A stretch of DNA of 64,000 nt from Haemaphysalis longicornis (taxonomy: Eukaryota > Arthropoda > Arachnida > Ixodida > Ixodidae), in the NCBI GenBank assembly GCA_013339765.2, contig CM023457.1:55515745-55579744 (forward strand), given 5' to 3'. Positions 9,751 through 20,109 of this stretch are shown in pieces. The translations under genes were made by a program, and so were the position numbers. The first letter of the stretch is position 1. Each line of letters opens with the position of its first letter. The notes below the pieces were generated by a model that was not told the DNA's origin, did not search any database, and was given only the letters and a program-made list of their open reading frames with translations.

Positions 9751-12700
9751 ATGAATAATAGAGCACCCACTGCCAACACAAAGCTAGAAATCTGGCAATG
9801 GAATTGCCGGAGCCTCCAGAGCAAGCACCACATTTCAGAAAAATACATAGAAGCAGACAAATTCAACCACACATTATCTGTCTACAGGAAGTTGGCAATA
9901 ACCCTACGTTAGTGGGATGCTAAACAATGAAAGAAAATGAAGCAACGCGCATAGCCAGCCTGGTCAAGAAAGACGTCACAGCTATGGAGCTCAAGCTCGA
10001 AATGACCGCGTCATATGCCCTTCTTGTAGAGCTAATCCCGACAAAAAAGAGAGAAAAAGCACCTTCGTTCTGAACTTCTAAAGTCCGCCATCTAGTTCGG
10101 ACGACAATTTCGAGAAGCTCTTCAACCATTACAAAATCTGAGGGCAATCAACTCCTAATTGCCGGTGATTTCAATGCTTCCCATAGAGAATGGGGCTGTA
10201 GGCGCAACACGAAGAAGGGAGAGAGAATTATCCCTGCAACCGAAGCCTGCAACTTAACCTTCATCACTGATACCAATCAGCATGCCAGAGCAGGCGGGGA
10301 ACGAGCCAGTGAAAAATGCCCATACTTAACTTTAGTAAAGACGGACGAGGATGTCACGTGGATGAACTTAGGATAAAATCTGGGCAGTGACCACGCCATT
10401 ATCTGCACTTCAGTCTCAACAGCCATACTCAGGAGAAATTTGGGGGTAGTCAAGATCACCGACTGGAAGAAATTCAGAGAACGACTAACCAACGATAGCG
10501 ACAGCTCACAGAAACTCACATCTATTAAGGATAGTCCAGCTCAAGAATAAATACCTGAGCGTTACCCAAACACTACAAAGAACGACGCAAACTCCAAACA
10601 TAAACTCCCATCTAGCCCATCTGTGGGAAGCAAGAAACGGCCTAACAAGGCTGTGGAAAAACAAGAAGAAAAACAGGAAACTTAAAAAAAAACGAATCGC
10701 AGAAATCACCGAAAAGGCGAGAGAATGCGCAAACATTTCAGCGATACAAAATTGGAATCATTTTGTGCGAGTCAGTGCAAGGCACCTTGAGCAGCTCCAA
10801 AACCTGGGCACTGCTTCGAAGCATGTTCGTCCCCCACTCAACAAAAAAACGGAAGCAATCACCTACTGAAATGAATTACTGACACCTTTCAGTGCAGCAA
10901 TGATGCGTTTATTGAAGCAGTAAAAACAAACTAACAGGAACACATATCCCAATGCCCTTCACCAGAGCGTACAAAGGCCGACCAAATGAGCTCCTATATA
11001 AGGAAGTCTCAAGGGAAGAGGTCTACAGTGCAATGTTAGCGGCGATGAAGAACACGTCACCAGGTTTTGATGGCATAACAAACTCAATGATCCGAAATCT
11101 CGGCGATCGCCAGGTGGAGGAGCTGACTGAGTACCTCAATGAGCAGTTATGGACAAAGGGCGAAGTCCCGCCGGAATTGAAACATTCGCACGTAGTCAAA
11201 ATTCTGAAACAAGGAAAACCACCAGGAATTGATGCGCTCATACCCATATTCCCTATGTCTTGCTTGAGGAAGGTGTTTGAAAGGATCGTCGCGAACCGAC
11301 TAGTCAACTAGCTAGATGGTAACGACATGATACCGCTTGCTATGCTGGGCTTTAGGACCGGGATTTTTACACAAGACGTCTTCCTAATACTCCGAGAGGA
11401 AGTGCTGCAAAACATTCCCAAGGGAGGCGAACACCTTGTTCTGGCCTTTGATCTGAAAGGTGCCTTCGATCACGTTTCACACCAGGCCATCTTGGAGGCA
11501 CTGTATGAACTACACTGTTTGGAGCGAGCACACAATTATGTAAAAGTCTTCCTATCGAATTGCACCGTGTCCATAAGAGTATGAATAGGATACATTCGAT
11601 CCAATCACTTTCCCATGCCCAACAAAGGGACGCCGCAGGGCTCCATGATCTGCCCCCTGCTCTTTCTCATTACCACGATGAAAATCGCACAAAACTGCAA
11701 ACCATTCCCGACATGGGTTTTACTCTTTACGCCGATGATACAAAATTCAAGGCTACCAAAGGATCACTTGTTGAAAAAAAAGACGTATTTCAAGAGGCTA
11801 CAAACTTAGTGGAAAAACTGGCTGGTCACAATGGATTACAATGCGTCCCAGAAAAATTCGACGTCATCCAAATCCATGGCACCCACTATGTAAGCCCAGG
11901 GCAAATAAACATTAGGCTTTGAGATTACGTAATACCCGAAAAAGATAAAATAAGAGTCCTAGGAATGTTTATAGAAAGCAATGGCAAGACAAACTTCACC
12001 GTAGAAAAGATAAAGAAGTCAACTTTGCAAACTTCAAGAATAAGGAGAAGAATAACTAAAAGCAGAGCCGGCCTCAAGGACGAAGAAACTCTGCGCATTA
12101 TGCAGGCCTTGGTAGTCAGCCGCCTGTCATATATAGCTTGCCTTTCCACTGCCTTAACAGCCAGCACATTGATCAAGCCAACGTCACTCTCCACAAGGCT
12201 TACAAAGCCGCCCTCCGTCTCCCAAAATATACATCGAATGAAAATCTGATGAGCTTGGGTGTATCCAAAAAACATTTGAAGAAATCAGAGAGGCACTCCT
12301 CATCTCGCAAAAACAATGAACAATGACTGCAAAAAACAAAAGCTGGCAGGGCTATACTTCAAAGAGTGCGGTCCCCCCCGGACGTACACTTGATTATTGA
12401 CAAAGTGGACAGGAGTAGAGAAGTACGAATACGACTGAAAGTGCTTCCCCCACCTCGAAACATGGACCCCTACCTGCACAAAGAGAGAAGAATAGCACGA
12501 GTAGCCTTCCTACAATAAGAACTTGAAAACAAAAAGTCATCTACACCAACGCTGCTTTCTACAGCGGGAAAAATGCCTCCATCGTTACACTCGACCACAA
12601 AGGAGCCATCAGAGATTGCCTCCCGCTAAAAGACACCACTACCGACGAAGCCGAAACTGGTGCTCTCCTCCTCGCAATAACGCAATAAGGTATTGGCAGC

Positions 12701-13030
12701 ACAAGAACAAAAATATCGAAATAGTCACAGATTCCAAAAAGGTGATGCAAAATATTATAAATGGAAGAAGTCACAAGCGTCTTACAAAAACTAGAGCAAA
12801 AAATGCCGAATCAGTTCCACCGCACTGTCTGGACTCCAGGACACGCGGAGCTGGAGGGAAACGAGAGGGCCGACCAGGCTGTGCGAGATCTTAGAAACCA
12901 TGCGACTAACAGTCCTAGCCTTTACAGCCCGTCCCATGTGGTTTTGGCGAATGCATCACTGTCCAAAGAGGTGAACGAGCCCTTTTCACCAACCCGGACA
13001 AAACCCTTTTCGGCGCTAAAGCTCAAACGC
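9751..13030 (+). pseudogene. non-LTR ORF2: endonuclease + RT + RNase H, multiply broken
   Basis: Begins near MNNRAPTANTKLEIWQWNCR, the typical APE start. Endonuclease blocks LLIAGDFNASHREWG (about 10155) and GSDHAIICT (about 10385) follow. RT blocks: SPGFDGITNSMIRNLG (11060), LAFDLKGAFDHVS (11450), NKGTPQGS (11618) and FTLYADDTKF (11715), after which a thumb region is seen. An RNase H piece (WTPGHAELEGNERADQA) ends near 12890. The catalytic YADD is preserved, but stops and frameshifts occur throughout, for example after 11311, around 11580 and around 11700. The protein would copy element RNA into a nicked target. Clade placement (I-like) is inferred from RNase H plus the tail. Confidence 0.85.
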
Positions 13031-13373
13031 TGAGGCAAATCCAGACGAACACTTACCCTAGCAAATCCCGGCTATCCAAAATGTTCCCTCAAACACACGC
13101 AGACTCATGGAATAAATGCGGAAATCCTTCTCACTTATTTCATGCTACATGGGCCTGCCCTATTATCTGTCTTCAGGAAACACCACCACACAAATACGGT
13201 CGCGCTATGGGAGGTAGCTCTGGCCAGCTCCAACTTCGGGATTAAGAAGGACCTAATTCTTCGAGCCCGGACAGGAACAGAAAAGTCTGGGGCCCTGGAA
13301 GGAGGACACCACCCCTATGACAATAGCGACACCTCCTTTTTTCCCTAATAAACGTGTTTATCTCTCTCTCTCT

Positions 13374-16300
13374 GGGCATAGGCTGCAAAGTACCTGCAAG
13401 AGTAGCATTCAGAACCCAAGGCACACGTTGCAACATTCGTGTTCAGTCAGAGTATTGGGAAAGTGGGTGTGACTCGGTTTTAGAATGAAAGCTTTATTAC
13501 TCTAAGTGCAGACTCAAAAACGCCTTGTTTAGCAAACATCTTGTAGTGTCAATTTAAGCGTCAAACTAATCCAAGGAGCATCCACTGTATTTACAGTTGT
13601 GCGGAGTAATGTTCAAATTATGTGTTCGTTCCAAGTCGGTGTGCGGAGAGGGTTACGGCTAACGAGTAATGTAGCATGCCATTAGACAATGATACAACAA
13701 GGGTGGGCGCGTATCTAAGGTAACTGCGCATTCTCAATTGAACTGGAGACTCCGCCAAGCCGCATTCAATTCCAATGCACGTCAACTGCGTACTCTCGGC
13801 GTAAAAGCTATGCTATCTCACCCAACGAACTTCATTTACCGTTCGACCTGGTCAATCTTTTATTTTTCATTGTAGAATTTATCTTTCATGCCCCGATCAT
13901 TCTGCACATGTTGCAAAAAGGGTAAGATGATACTTGCCCAAAGGTTTTTATGTGTAGAGAGCCCCGAGGCATCAGCAGAAGTGGCCGTCGCATTTGAGAC
14001 ATTTCACCTCAGAGGCTAGGATATCGCGAATGGGTTCCCTTTGTTTCTGTCTGTGCTTTGGCTGTTTAATACGCGCCAAAGGCGAAGCGCTCCTTCTTGC
14101 TTTTGAAGACTTTAGTTCGGCTCAGACCCAGGGCCTTGGTCCTTAAAGTTCTCAAGGCTGCCACCAACATTACGAGGCCGTCAGCTCGGACCTATTTTAA
14201 TAACCTTACTAGGGCAACGTGCTTTTAGAACCACCACTACTAAAAAACCTTTGGGAACGTTTCTCCCTGTTTACTTTTTTCCAAGCATAAAATATCCACT
14301 GCACAGGTTTTCCTTCAATGTCTCTTCATCTCATTTGTGTTGATTGCATCTTTTAAGGCGTTAATAGCAAATTGTTCTTAGCCCCAAGTTTGTGTTTTCC
14401 AAAGATTATTTCTAAATGGCATTTAATATGTCCTAAATAAGAGCTCGCTGTCCAGTCCGTGTGAAAAACTAACTAATGTGGCGAAGGCCGTCTTTTTAAA
14501 TTTAATCCTGTTAACTATTCTCTAACAGCGGCATTTCTACTGCAGGTTCTCTTGCTAATGTCGGTCCCTTTTAAAGCAAAGCTTCCTACATCTGCCAGCC
14601 AACGGTTCCTTCGTGGCGTGCGCGACAAGAAACTACCAACACGGCTAGGGAGGGAGGGCGCTTTTAACCCATGGTGCACAGTGTAGATGGCATTCCGAAT
14701 GGTCACCCAGCGTTCCCCACGCGCAAGTACCTGCTCATACCGGCGCACCTGTCGTCTGGTTTAGCGACGGTTGTTTTGGGCCTGTTTTTGCGCACCTTCG
14801 GGCCAAGTGCCCGTTTCCTTGGCACGGCTTTATTAACTTGTTCGGCAGCACCGCCTGGGTAACCGGGTACCAACAGAATTAAGTGGTCGTACGGCAACGA
14901 TACATTAACGATTGGTTCGCACGGCGGGAAAACAAAATATATATAGACCACATACGGAGCACTGACGGCTAGATAAACGCTACCTTGTGGGCAATTCTTC
15001 CAATAAATGGGACTACGTTTTCTAAATTGGTCAATACCAATTCGGTTTTGTTTTAACCGGTATAGGCGAAAACTAAAACTGGTTCTGATAAATAAAAGTT
15101 CACGCAGCTTTCTCGCAATCCTCAAATTTGCTAAACTAAATAGTTTGAGTCGGCATAATTTGGAATCACTAAGGCTAACATGCTGAATTGTTTTGGCGTC
15201 CGCGCATGCGTTGCACCGTGGTTAAATGACGAGGATCCACTGTGTCACCCTTCGAAAGACGCTGATCTTCCTTTTCTTTCTATGGACGCAGGGCGGGCAA
15301 GAGCGGCGGCATCCACCGCTCAAGGCAACCGTGGTCGACACTGCAGCGTTCAATCACAGGTAATGACTCGCAGAATCTCTGGTTTCACTCTTTGTAAAGC
15401 CACGTGCTTTGAATTCAAGTGAGCTGGCATGGGCAATGGTTGTGGGTGTCGTTTAAAGCTCTGCTTTCCAACCGTCTTAGCAGCGTTGATTGGAGAGAAT
15501 TTTTTTATTTCTGCTTGGTAATGTCATTTTATTGGCATAATTCAATGTTGCTAGTTGCAGTGTTCTCAGTTGCGGTGCTGCATGTTTATATGGGAATTTT
15601 CTCGCATGTTTCCTGAATGGGAGCTTGGTCGCCTTCTTCGTTTTAGTGAAGTAAGAACCGTTTTTTATAGTGTAATGTTTATTTCCAAATAAATTCCTAT
15701 TTGTGTGAAAGCGCAGAACGAACCGATTCTTATGTGATATTTTTTGGGAAATAAAGTCTGCGTCTGTTTTCCTTTCTTTCTGTTTTAAAATTTCTTTTCC
15801 CTTGCTGTATTCCGCCAACTGTCTGCAGTACCGTCATGGGAGGGGTGGGGTTGTAGCTGGCGGCGCAAAAACACGCTTCCACACAGGGAATAGCAGAACG
15901 CTCTCGGGGCCGACCTGGATGCTTTCCATGAGAGTGTAGGAGTACACTACTGCAGTATGCGTGAACCCCGCAGCCAATAGAGCTTATTCACTCTTAAAAG
16001 GAGTGACGGAACGCTGCCTTGAACATGGTATTGTAATCCTCATAGAGGGTATAGGTACTCTGCCTACACGGAAGTAACTAAATCCCACGAGGAGCCTTTC
16101 TCCTCTCGTTTCGGCGGACCAAGTGTCATTCCCGGGAAGATTAGTCCATCGCTTGATGAAGTGAAATATGGCACAAGCGTTTGCACTCCTACAAAGAGTG
16201 CCCAGCACTGCTCAGCTTCTGAGAGTGATAGAAATTTAGTGATGTCGTGGAATGATGGTCCATTAGGTCAAAGATGGCGCTAAAGCAATAGACAATGAAT

Positions 16301-17086
16301 TTGCTTCCCTTATGGCAGCATACCCCTATTTTGTAGCATCCGCTATTCCGTAATTCAAAAGAAGGCGGCGAAACATCGCAAAGTGGACGCCACACTGCTT
16401 TACACGTGCCCGTTGTCACATCTAGAAACTATATGGCGTTTCTTCTCGCTACACCAATGTTAACCAGATTTGTCCATGCAAATCTTTTAAGGATGGAAAG
16501 ATTGATGTCGGAATACAATTGCGGATTGACATACACTAAAATTTGCTTTTTTGTAACGTGACAAATGAACTAATAATGGTTGGTGCTTTAAATACGGAGG
16601 CCACGTATCTTTCGTATCTTTCAGTGCACGTCGAATTTACCTCTAGGAGTTTTATGTTTGTATGAATCTAGTGATGGGCGCAATTGTACTTTATCTGAAT
16701 TTTGTAATGGTTGCAAATGCTCGTTATAATACATCACATATAAAATTTGGGGTGACGCCATGGCACTCCACTAGATTTTGGCCGGGCTTTTAGACCATTT
16801 TAAGTAATAACCGAATGATATTCACTTTTCCGAGGCTGGCCTCAGTTTACACTTAGACCTTCTTTGGTAATATACATCTCTGGTTTAAGATATCGATCTG
16901 CGCTAAACTGCACGTTTAACGAGTCAACCCTTGTACGGCAGAGGTTGGCTAACGCCAAGACACAGCACAAAATGCACCTCTCGTAGAATCTTGTTCGTCA
17001 AAACACAACCTAAAAATGCAGCGCGTATGCTAGAAAAAACACATCAATAGGTCATTTCCTAACCCCATAGTGGTACAGGTACCTAC
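13374..17086. other. 3.7 kb without a supported gene
   Basis: Moderately AT-rich DNA. I see no transposon domain, SINE box or long tandem array. A stretch at 15280-15361 has an acceptor-like and a donor-like site around GC-rich sequence, but its coding potential is weak and I do not call an exon. This is the longest stretch of the window free of recognisable mobile DNA, and it lies downstream of the exon candidate at 17087-17369. Confidence 0.4.
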
Positions 17087-17369
17087 CTTGTACATGTACT
17101 CGATTTTCCTAGGTTCCGGCCACGTGTAGTTGATCATCAAGGTAACAAGTTTCAGACCTTCGAAACGGACCTCGTGCCAGCTTTTTTCCCAGAAATCTCC
17201 TAGTAGAGGAAGTGTAGCATTCATGGTAAAGAAATCATTCGCCGGTTTTGACACCAGCCATCCTAACGTTATGTTGGCCTTCTTCTTAATTTGCGGTGTC
17301 AGATACTTTTCAGACATGTTCTCCTCTTCGCATTCCATTATAAAACTGCCCGGTGTCGGCTTCTCACTC
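17087..17369 (-). CDS. candidate internal exon of a secreted glycoprotein gene
   Basis: A 283-nt minus-strand exon bounded by a strong acceptor (TTTCTTCACAG before 17369) and a strong donor (CAAG then GTAGGT after 17087). It enters in phase 2 and leaves in phase 0 with 94 full codons and no stop. The peptide contains four N-glycosylation sequons (NMS, NIT, NAT, NYT) and an IMECEEEN block but only one Cys. It looks like an extracellular protein, as expected for tick salivary or haemolymph families, but I recognise no domain. No neighbouring exon was identified, so it could also be an orphaned exon. Both splice signals agreeing with an open frame is the main support. Confidence 0.5.
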
Positions 17370-17849
17370 CTGTGAAGAAACATAACGGAACAACTCTGTA
17401 GTCATATCGACAGCACGAGGGCCTACTTCTCAGAATTTAAATTTGCTACCAGTATAATACTGAAAGTGATAGTTTTTTGTTGCCCAAAAAAATATGTTTG
17501 CTTGTCTGTCCTTTTCTGACTCGAATCAGCCGCAAATATAGCTAATAAACCTGCTCATTCGCAAATTACTCTAACAGACAATTAGAATGTCATTACCGAA
17601 AATAATAGCAATATACAGGAGGAAGGAGAAGAGTAAAAGTGGGATGTAAATCGTGGGAAGTTGGAGTAAGATAAGGATGTGACAGATACTTTAAAGGAAA
17701 TGAGGGGACTCTGAAGGGGTGGTGAATGCAGGGGCAGAATTACAGTTACAATTGGGGACTCTGGCGGGAGAGGGAGGAGAGAGGTAGATAGAGAGGGAGA
17801 GAGAGAGAAAACTTTATTCAAGAGCATCTTTAATAAACTTCGAAAAATA
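17370..17849. other. no gene; purine-rich segment
   Basis: 17600-17815 is strongly purine-rich on the plus strand and ends in a GAGAGAGAG run followed by AAAACTTTATT. Read on the minus strand this is AATAAA plus (CT)n, the form of the 3' tail of the I-like element at 7830-13373, so it may be the terminus of a lost minus-strand copy. Confidence 0.4.
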
Positions 17850-18475
17850 GACAGCTCACTGCTTTTTTCCCGCACCCAAGCACAGCCCCACCACCGGAGA
17901 CGTACCAGCGGCAACCTCCTGAAATATTGTTCCGCAGAACTCTGTTCACTCTGCAGGAACTTGTGATGGGACTAGAAGCAATTAACGTGAAAAGCGGTCG
18001 AGGCAACGACGGCGTCACACTGCTCATGCTCCGGCACCTCGATGGGGACGCCAGAATACAGCTGTTGTCAGAACCGAACACTACGTGGATTTGTGGTCAA
18101 TTACCAGTGGAGTGCAAGAACTTTGTAGTCCATCCCATTCCGAAGGCTGGAAAGAAGCTGACCAGTATCAATATTATGCTACCTATTACGCTCACTTCAA
18201 CGCTTTGGAAGCTCTTAATGGTTCAGACAAGGTTAACTACCTTCTTGAGCACGGTTAACTTTACCGTCTGAAAGCCGTACTATAACGTAACGCAAACTGG
18301 AGTTCGACGACGGCTTTGTACTCATGGCAGTTTAATGCTCCTGCATGGATTTACCGGCAGCAAGAGTCGAGGCGGAAGGAAGATCCCCGTCGTGCTTGTG
18401 GCAGTAGACCTCAAAAAAGCTTTTATGCAGAAATGCATTAGAGCCAGGGGTTGTCTTGCGTACGTTGGCCGGCGT

Positions 18476-18592
18476 CCGCAGCGCGTCTGATGATGATTGT
18501 GGCATGATGCCCCTAGGGATTGGCCAACCAAACAATCCATCACGAGATAGCTTCGCGTTCAACCACCATCGTCATCTTCCCGTAGGGGAACC
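18476..18592 (-). repeat. repeat X, copy 1
   Basis: Read on the minus strand this begins GGTTCCCCTACGGGAAG and continues through GGTGGTTGAACGCGAAGC and a CATGCCACAATCAT block. The same string order recurs at 34752-34911 and 34912-35051. It forms the left edge of the insertion that splits the I-like element. Function and class are unknown; it may be a terminus of the Helitron-associated insertion. Confidence 0.65.
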
Positions 18593-18639
18593 GCTGAAGA
18601 AGAAGAAGAAGAAGACAAGGCTGCGAAGAGGAGGGCTGC

Positions 18640-18993
18640 GTGAGTTTTGGCTACCGTTATCCTCCTCGGCCAACGCATCTTCCCGATCTGAACCCGGTCG
18701 AAGAGCGGCTCATCGCGCCTCGACTCCCCTTCATGAGCATCAGGTGGCTGACTCGAGGCAACGGGCAGTTTGGAATCAAGGGACAGGCGGTGAACGTGCC
18801 CATCGACGTATCGAAGGTTGTGCGGTGCCTTCCTCGCATGGTACCCGAGGACGTTGCGTTCGACGTTCACATCAAGCGGAGGCTGATGAGTCCGGCAACG
18901 TACAAGCGCGGGTTGGTGAAGCGCGGCAACATCCTGATTTGGCTCAAGCACCTGGAACACACCCCGCTGTATCGCGCCATCAACCGTAAATGA
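18640..18993 (+). pseudogene. Helitron polyprotein N-terminal (DUF6570-like) fragment
   Basis: About 118 codons open to a TGA. The sequence has the diagnostic order LNPVEERLIAPRLPFMSIR, then a GQFGIKGQAVNVPIDVSKVV block, then LPRMVPEDVAFDVHIKRRL and TYKRGLVKRGNILIWLKHL. This pattern (EERL.PR.PFM.I ... GQ..N.P.D ... LPR) is what I know from the region N-terminal to the Helitron-like domain of arthropod Helitrons. No ATG is needed here: the first codon is GTG and upstream sequence is GAA/AAG repeat, so the fragment is truncated at the 5' end. The rolling-circle Rep HUH domain and the helicase are absent. Confidence 0.7.
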
Positions 18994-19192
18994 TTACGCT
19001 CACACTCTCGCCTCTCTCTTCGCCATTAATCGCATCACACTCATCGGTGCACCCAATGCATTTCTGCATCCTCACAATCCCCCTCGGGGAGGTGCGGGGG
19101 AATTTTTTTTTGATACCGTTCAGCATATCGCTGTTATAGTTGCTCTGGAGGACTGCGGTGCTGGTACGCGCATGATTAACTTCGTGAAGTGC

Positions 19193-19408
19193 TTTTAAAT
19201 GCAGAGCATTTCTTTAACTCACGATGTCACCCGTTCTAGTTGTCCATCGTAGTCCGCACTCCTCCCCCTACACTACATAAAAAAAAAATAATTACCGGCG
19301 CCTGGTTGCGATCCCACGACCCTGCGGGCGGAACGCAAGGTACATGGTGCTCTACCCACTGCGCCACAAAGCCGACACAGAATGGAGGGCTACGAACGCG
19401 CCTTATAT
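19193..19408 (-). repeat. second tRNA-derived repeat family, copy A
   Basis: On the minus strand: a head GGATATAAGGCGCGTTCGTAG, an A-box-like TGGCGCAGTGGGTAGAG, a B-box-like GGGATCGCAACC, a T-rich region, and a terminus GTGACATCGTGAGTTAAAG followed by the palindrome AAATGCTCTGCATTT. The same organisation recurs at 56309-56620, and its terminus at 47705-47890. It is inserted inside the Helitron fragment. It differs from the Ruka-like family in both boxes and body. Confidence 0.7.
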
Positions 19409-19721
19409 CCTGAGCCTGGTGGGTGACTTTAACGTGGACATTCGCAAGGACGATTGGCTCGTTAGGCGGATGAGGGAGTTGCACGGTTTGAACTGCGTGT
19501 CTGATCACAACGACGTCAACAGCAGAACGCCCACGACGATTCACGGATCGTGCATCGATCTCGTCTTCGTGTCGTCGTCGTCGTCTGCGTATACGTTGCG
19601 CGTTCAACCGTTGCTTCCCGATCCCTTGACGGTCCACTTCAGCGACCCCAAGGGCGTCGTCCTCGGTGTCGTGCAAAAACCCCAACAGCAGCAGCAAGAA
19701 CAAGAACAACTTCAACAATGA
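19409..19721 (+). pseudogene. Helitron-associated endonuclease (APE-like) fragment
   Basis: Reading frame with LVGDFNVDIRKDDWLVRRM, then LNCVSDHNDVNSRTPTTIHG, then SCIDLVFVS, ending in a Gln-rich run and a TGA. The GDFNVD ... STTR/T ... CIDL.F pattern is the C-terminal half of an EEP/APE-type endonuclease; such domains occur at the C-terminus of some Helitrons and of predicted PIF1-like proteins in arthropods. Same strand and insertion as the DUF6570-like block, so one element is likely. The open frame upstream of 19409 belongs to the inserted tRNA-like repeat, not to the protein. Confidence 0.6.
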
Positions 19722-20050
19722 CGTCTCCCATCGACTCCCTCGAATGGGGGGACTAACTCAACCAGAGGCATCTAGACGTCGACGACGCAACAACAACAGC
19801 CAGAGAAGAGAAAGAGAGAGAAGAGAGAGAAGAGAAGAGAAGAATAATAATCATACCCACCTGCTAATAAATGATGTCTCGTGACCACGTAATTACGTCT
19901 CCTCATTTAATTACAATACAAAAACCAACAGCAACACGTGCAACAACATTAACGTAACGCAAACTACGTAACGTTCGTGCGCCCCCGGAAATGCTCCGCA
20001 TTTGATCATGCCCCTCGCGAGGGGGATGCTTGTCCTGTGCTTGAGGGTTG

Positions 20051-20060
20051 ATATATATAT

Positions 20061-20108
<48 letters not shown>
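20051..20108. repeat. (TA)n microsatellite
   Basis: 58 bp of alternating TA with one phase slip near 20070. It marks the right border of the insertion splitting the I-like element; RT sequence resumes immediately after it. Confidence 0.9.

Positions 20109-20109
<1 letters not shown>

Larger units (their letters stand above)
7830..13373 (+). mobile_element. I-like non-LTR retrotransposon, near full length, decayed
   Basis: A 5.5-kb plus-strand unit: about 240 bp of GC-rich 5' UTR, a gag-like ORF1 (from 8068), an ORF2 with endonuclease, RT and RNase H (from 9751), and a 3' end with AATAAA followed by a (TC)n tail at 13360-13373. Order and spacing match I-clade retrotransposons. Frames are broken by many stops and small shifts, so all parts are pseudogenic. 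The 5' border is approximate and no target-site duplication could be recognised. Confidence 0.8.
18593..20050 (+). mobile_element. internally deleted Helitron/Helentron fragment
   Basis: Contains an N-terminal Helitron polyprotein block (18640-18993) and a C-terminal endonuclease-like block (19409-19721) in the same orientation. The Rep/helicase core that should separate them is missing, and a tRNA-derived repeat occupies the gap. Palindromic GC hairpins occur at about 19078-19095 (CCCCCTCGGGGAGG) and 20010-20023 (CCCCTCGCGAGGGG); short hairpins near 3' ends are typical of Helitrons, though neither is followed by an obvious CTRRT. A (TA)n run borders it on the right. Confidence 0.6.

Noticed and set aside
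15280..15361. Possible small plus-strand exon (acceptor-like CAG, donor-like GTAATG)
   Set aside because: Pyrimidine tract is weak, the donor is poor, length is 70-80 nt and the peptide shows no feature; insufficient support.
18456..18989. 177-codon plus-strand frame overlapping the Helitron block
   Set aside because: Runs through repeat X and an AAG repeat in a different frame from the recognisable DUF6570-like protein.
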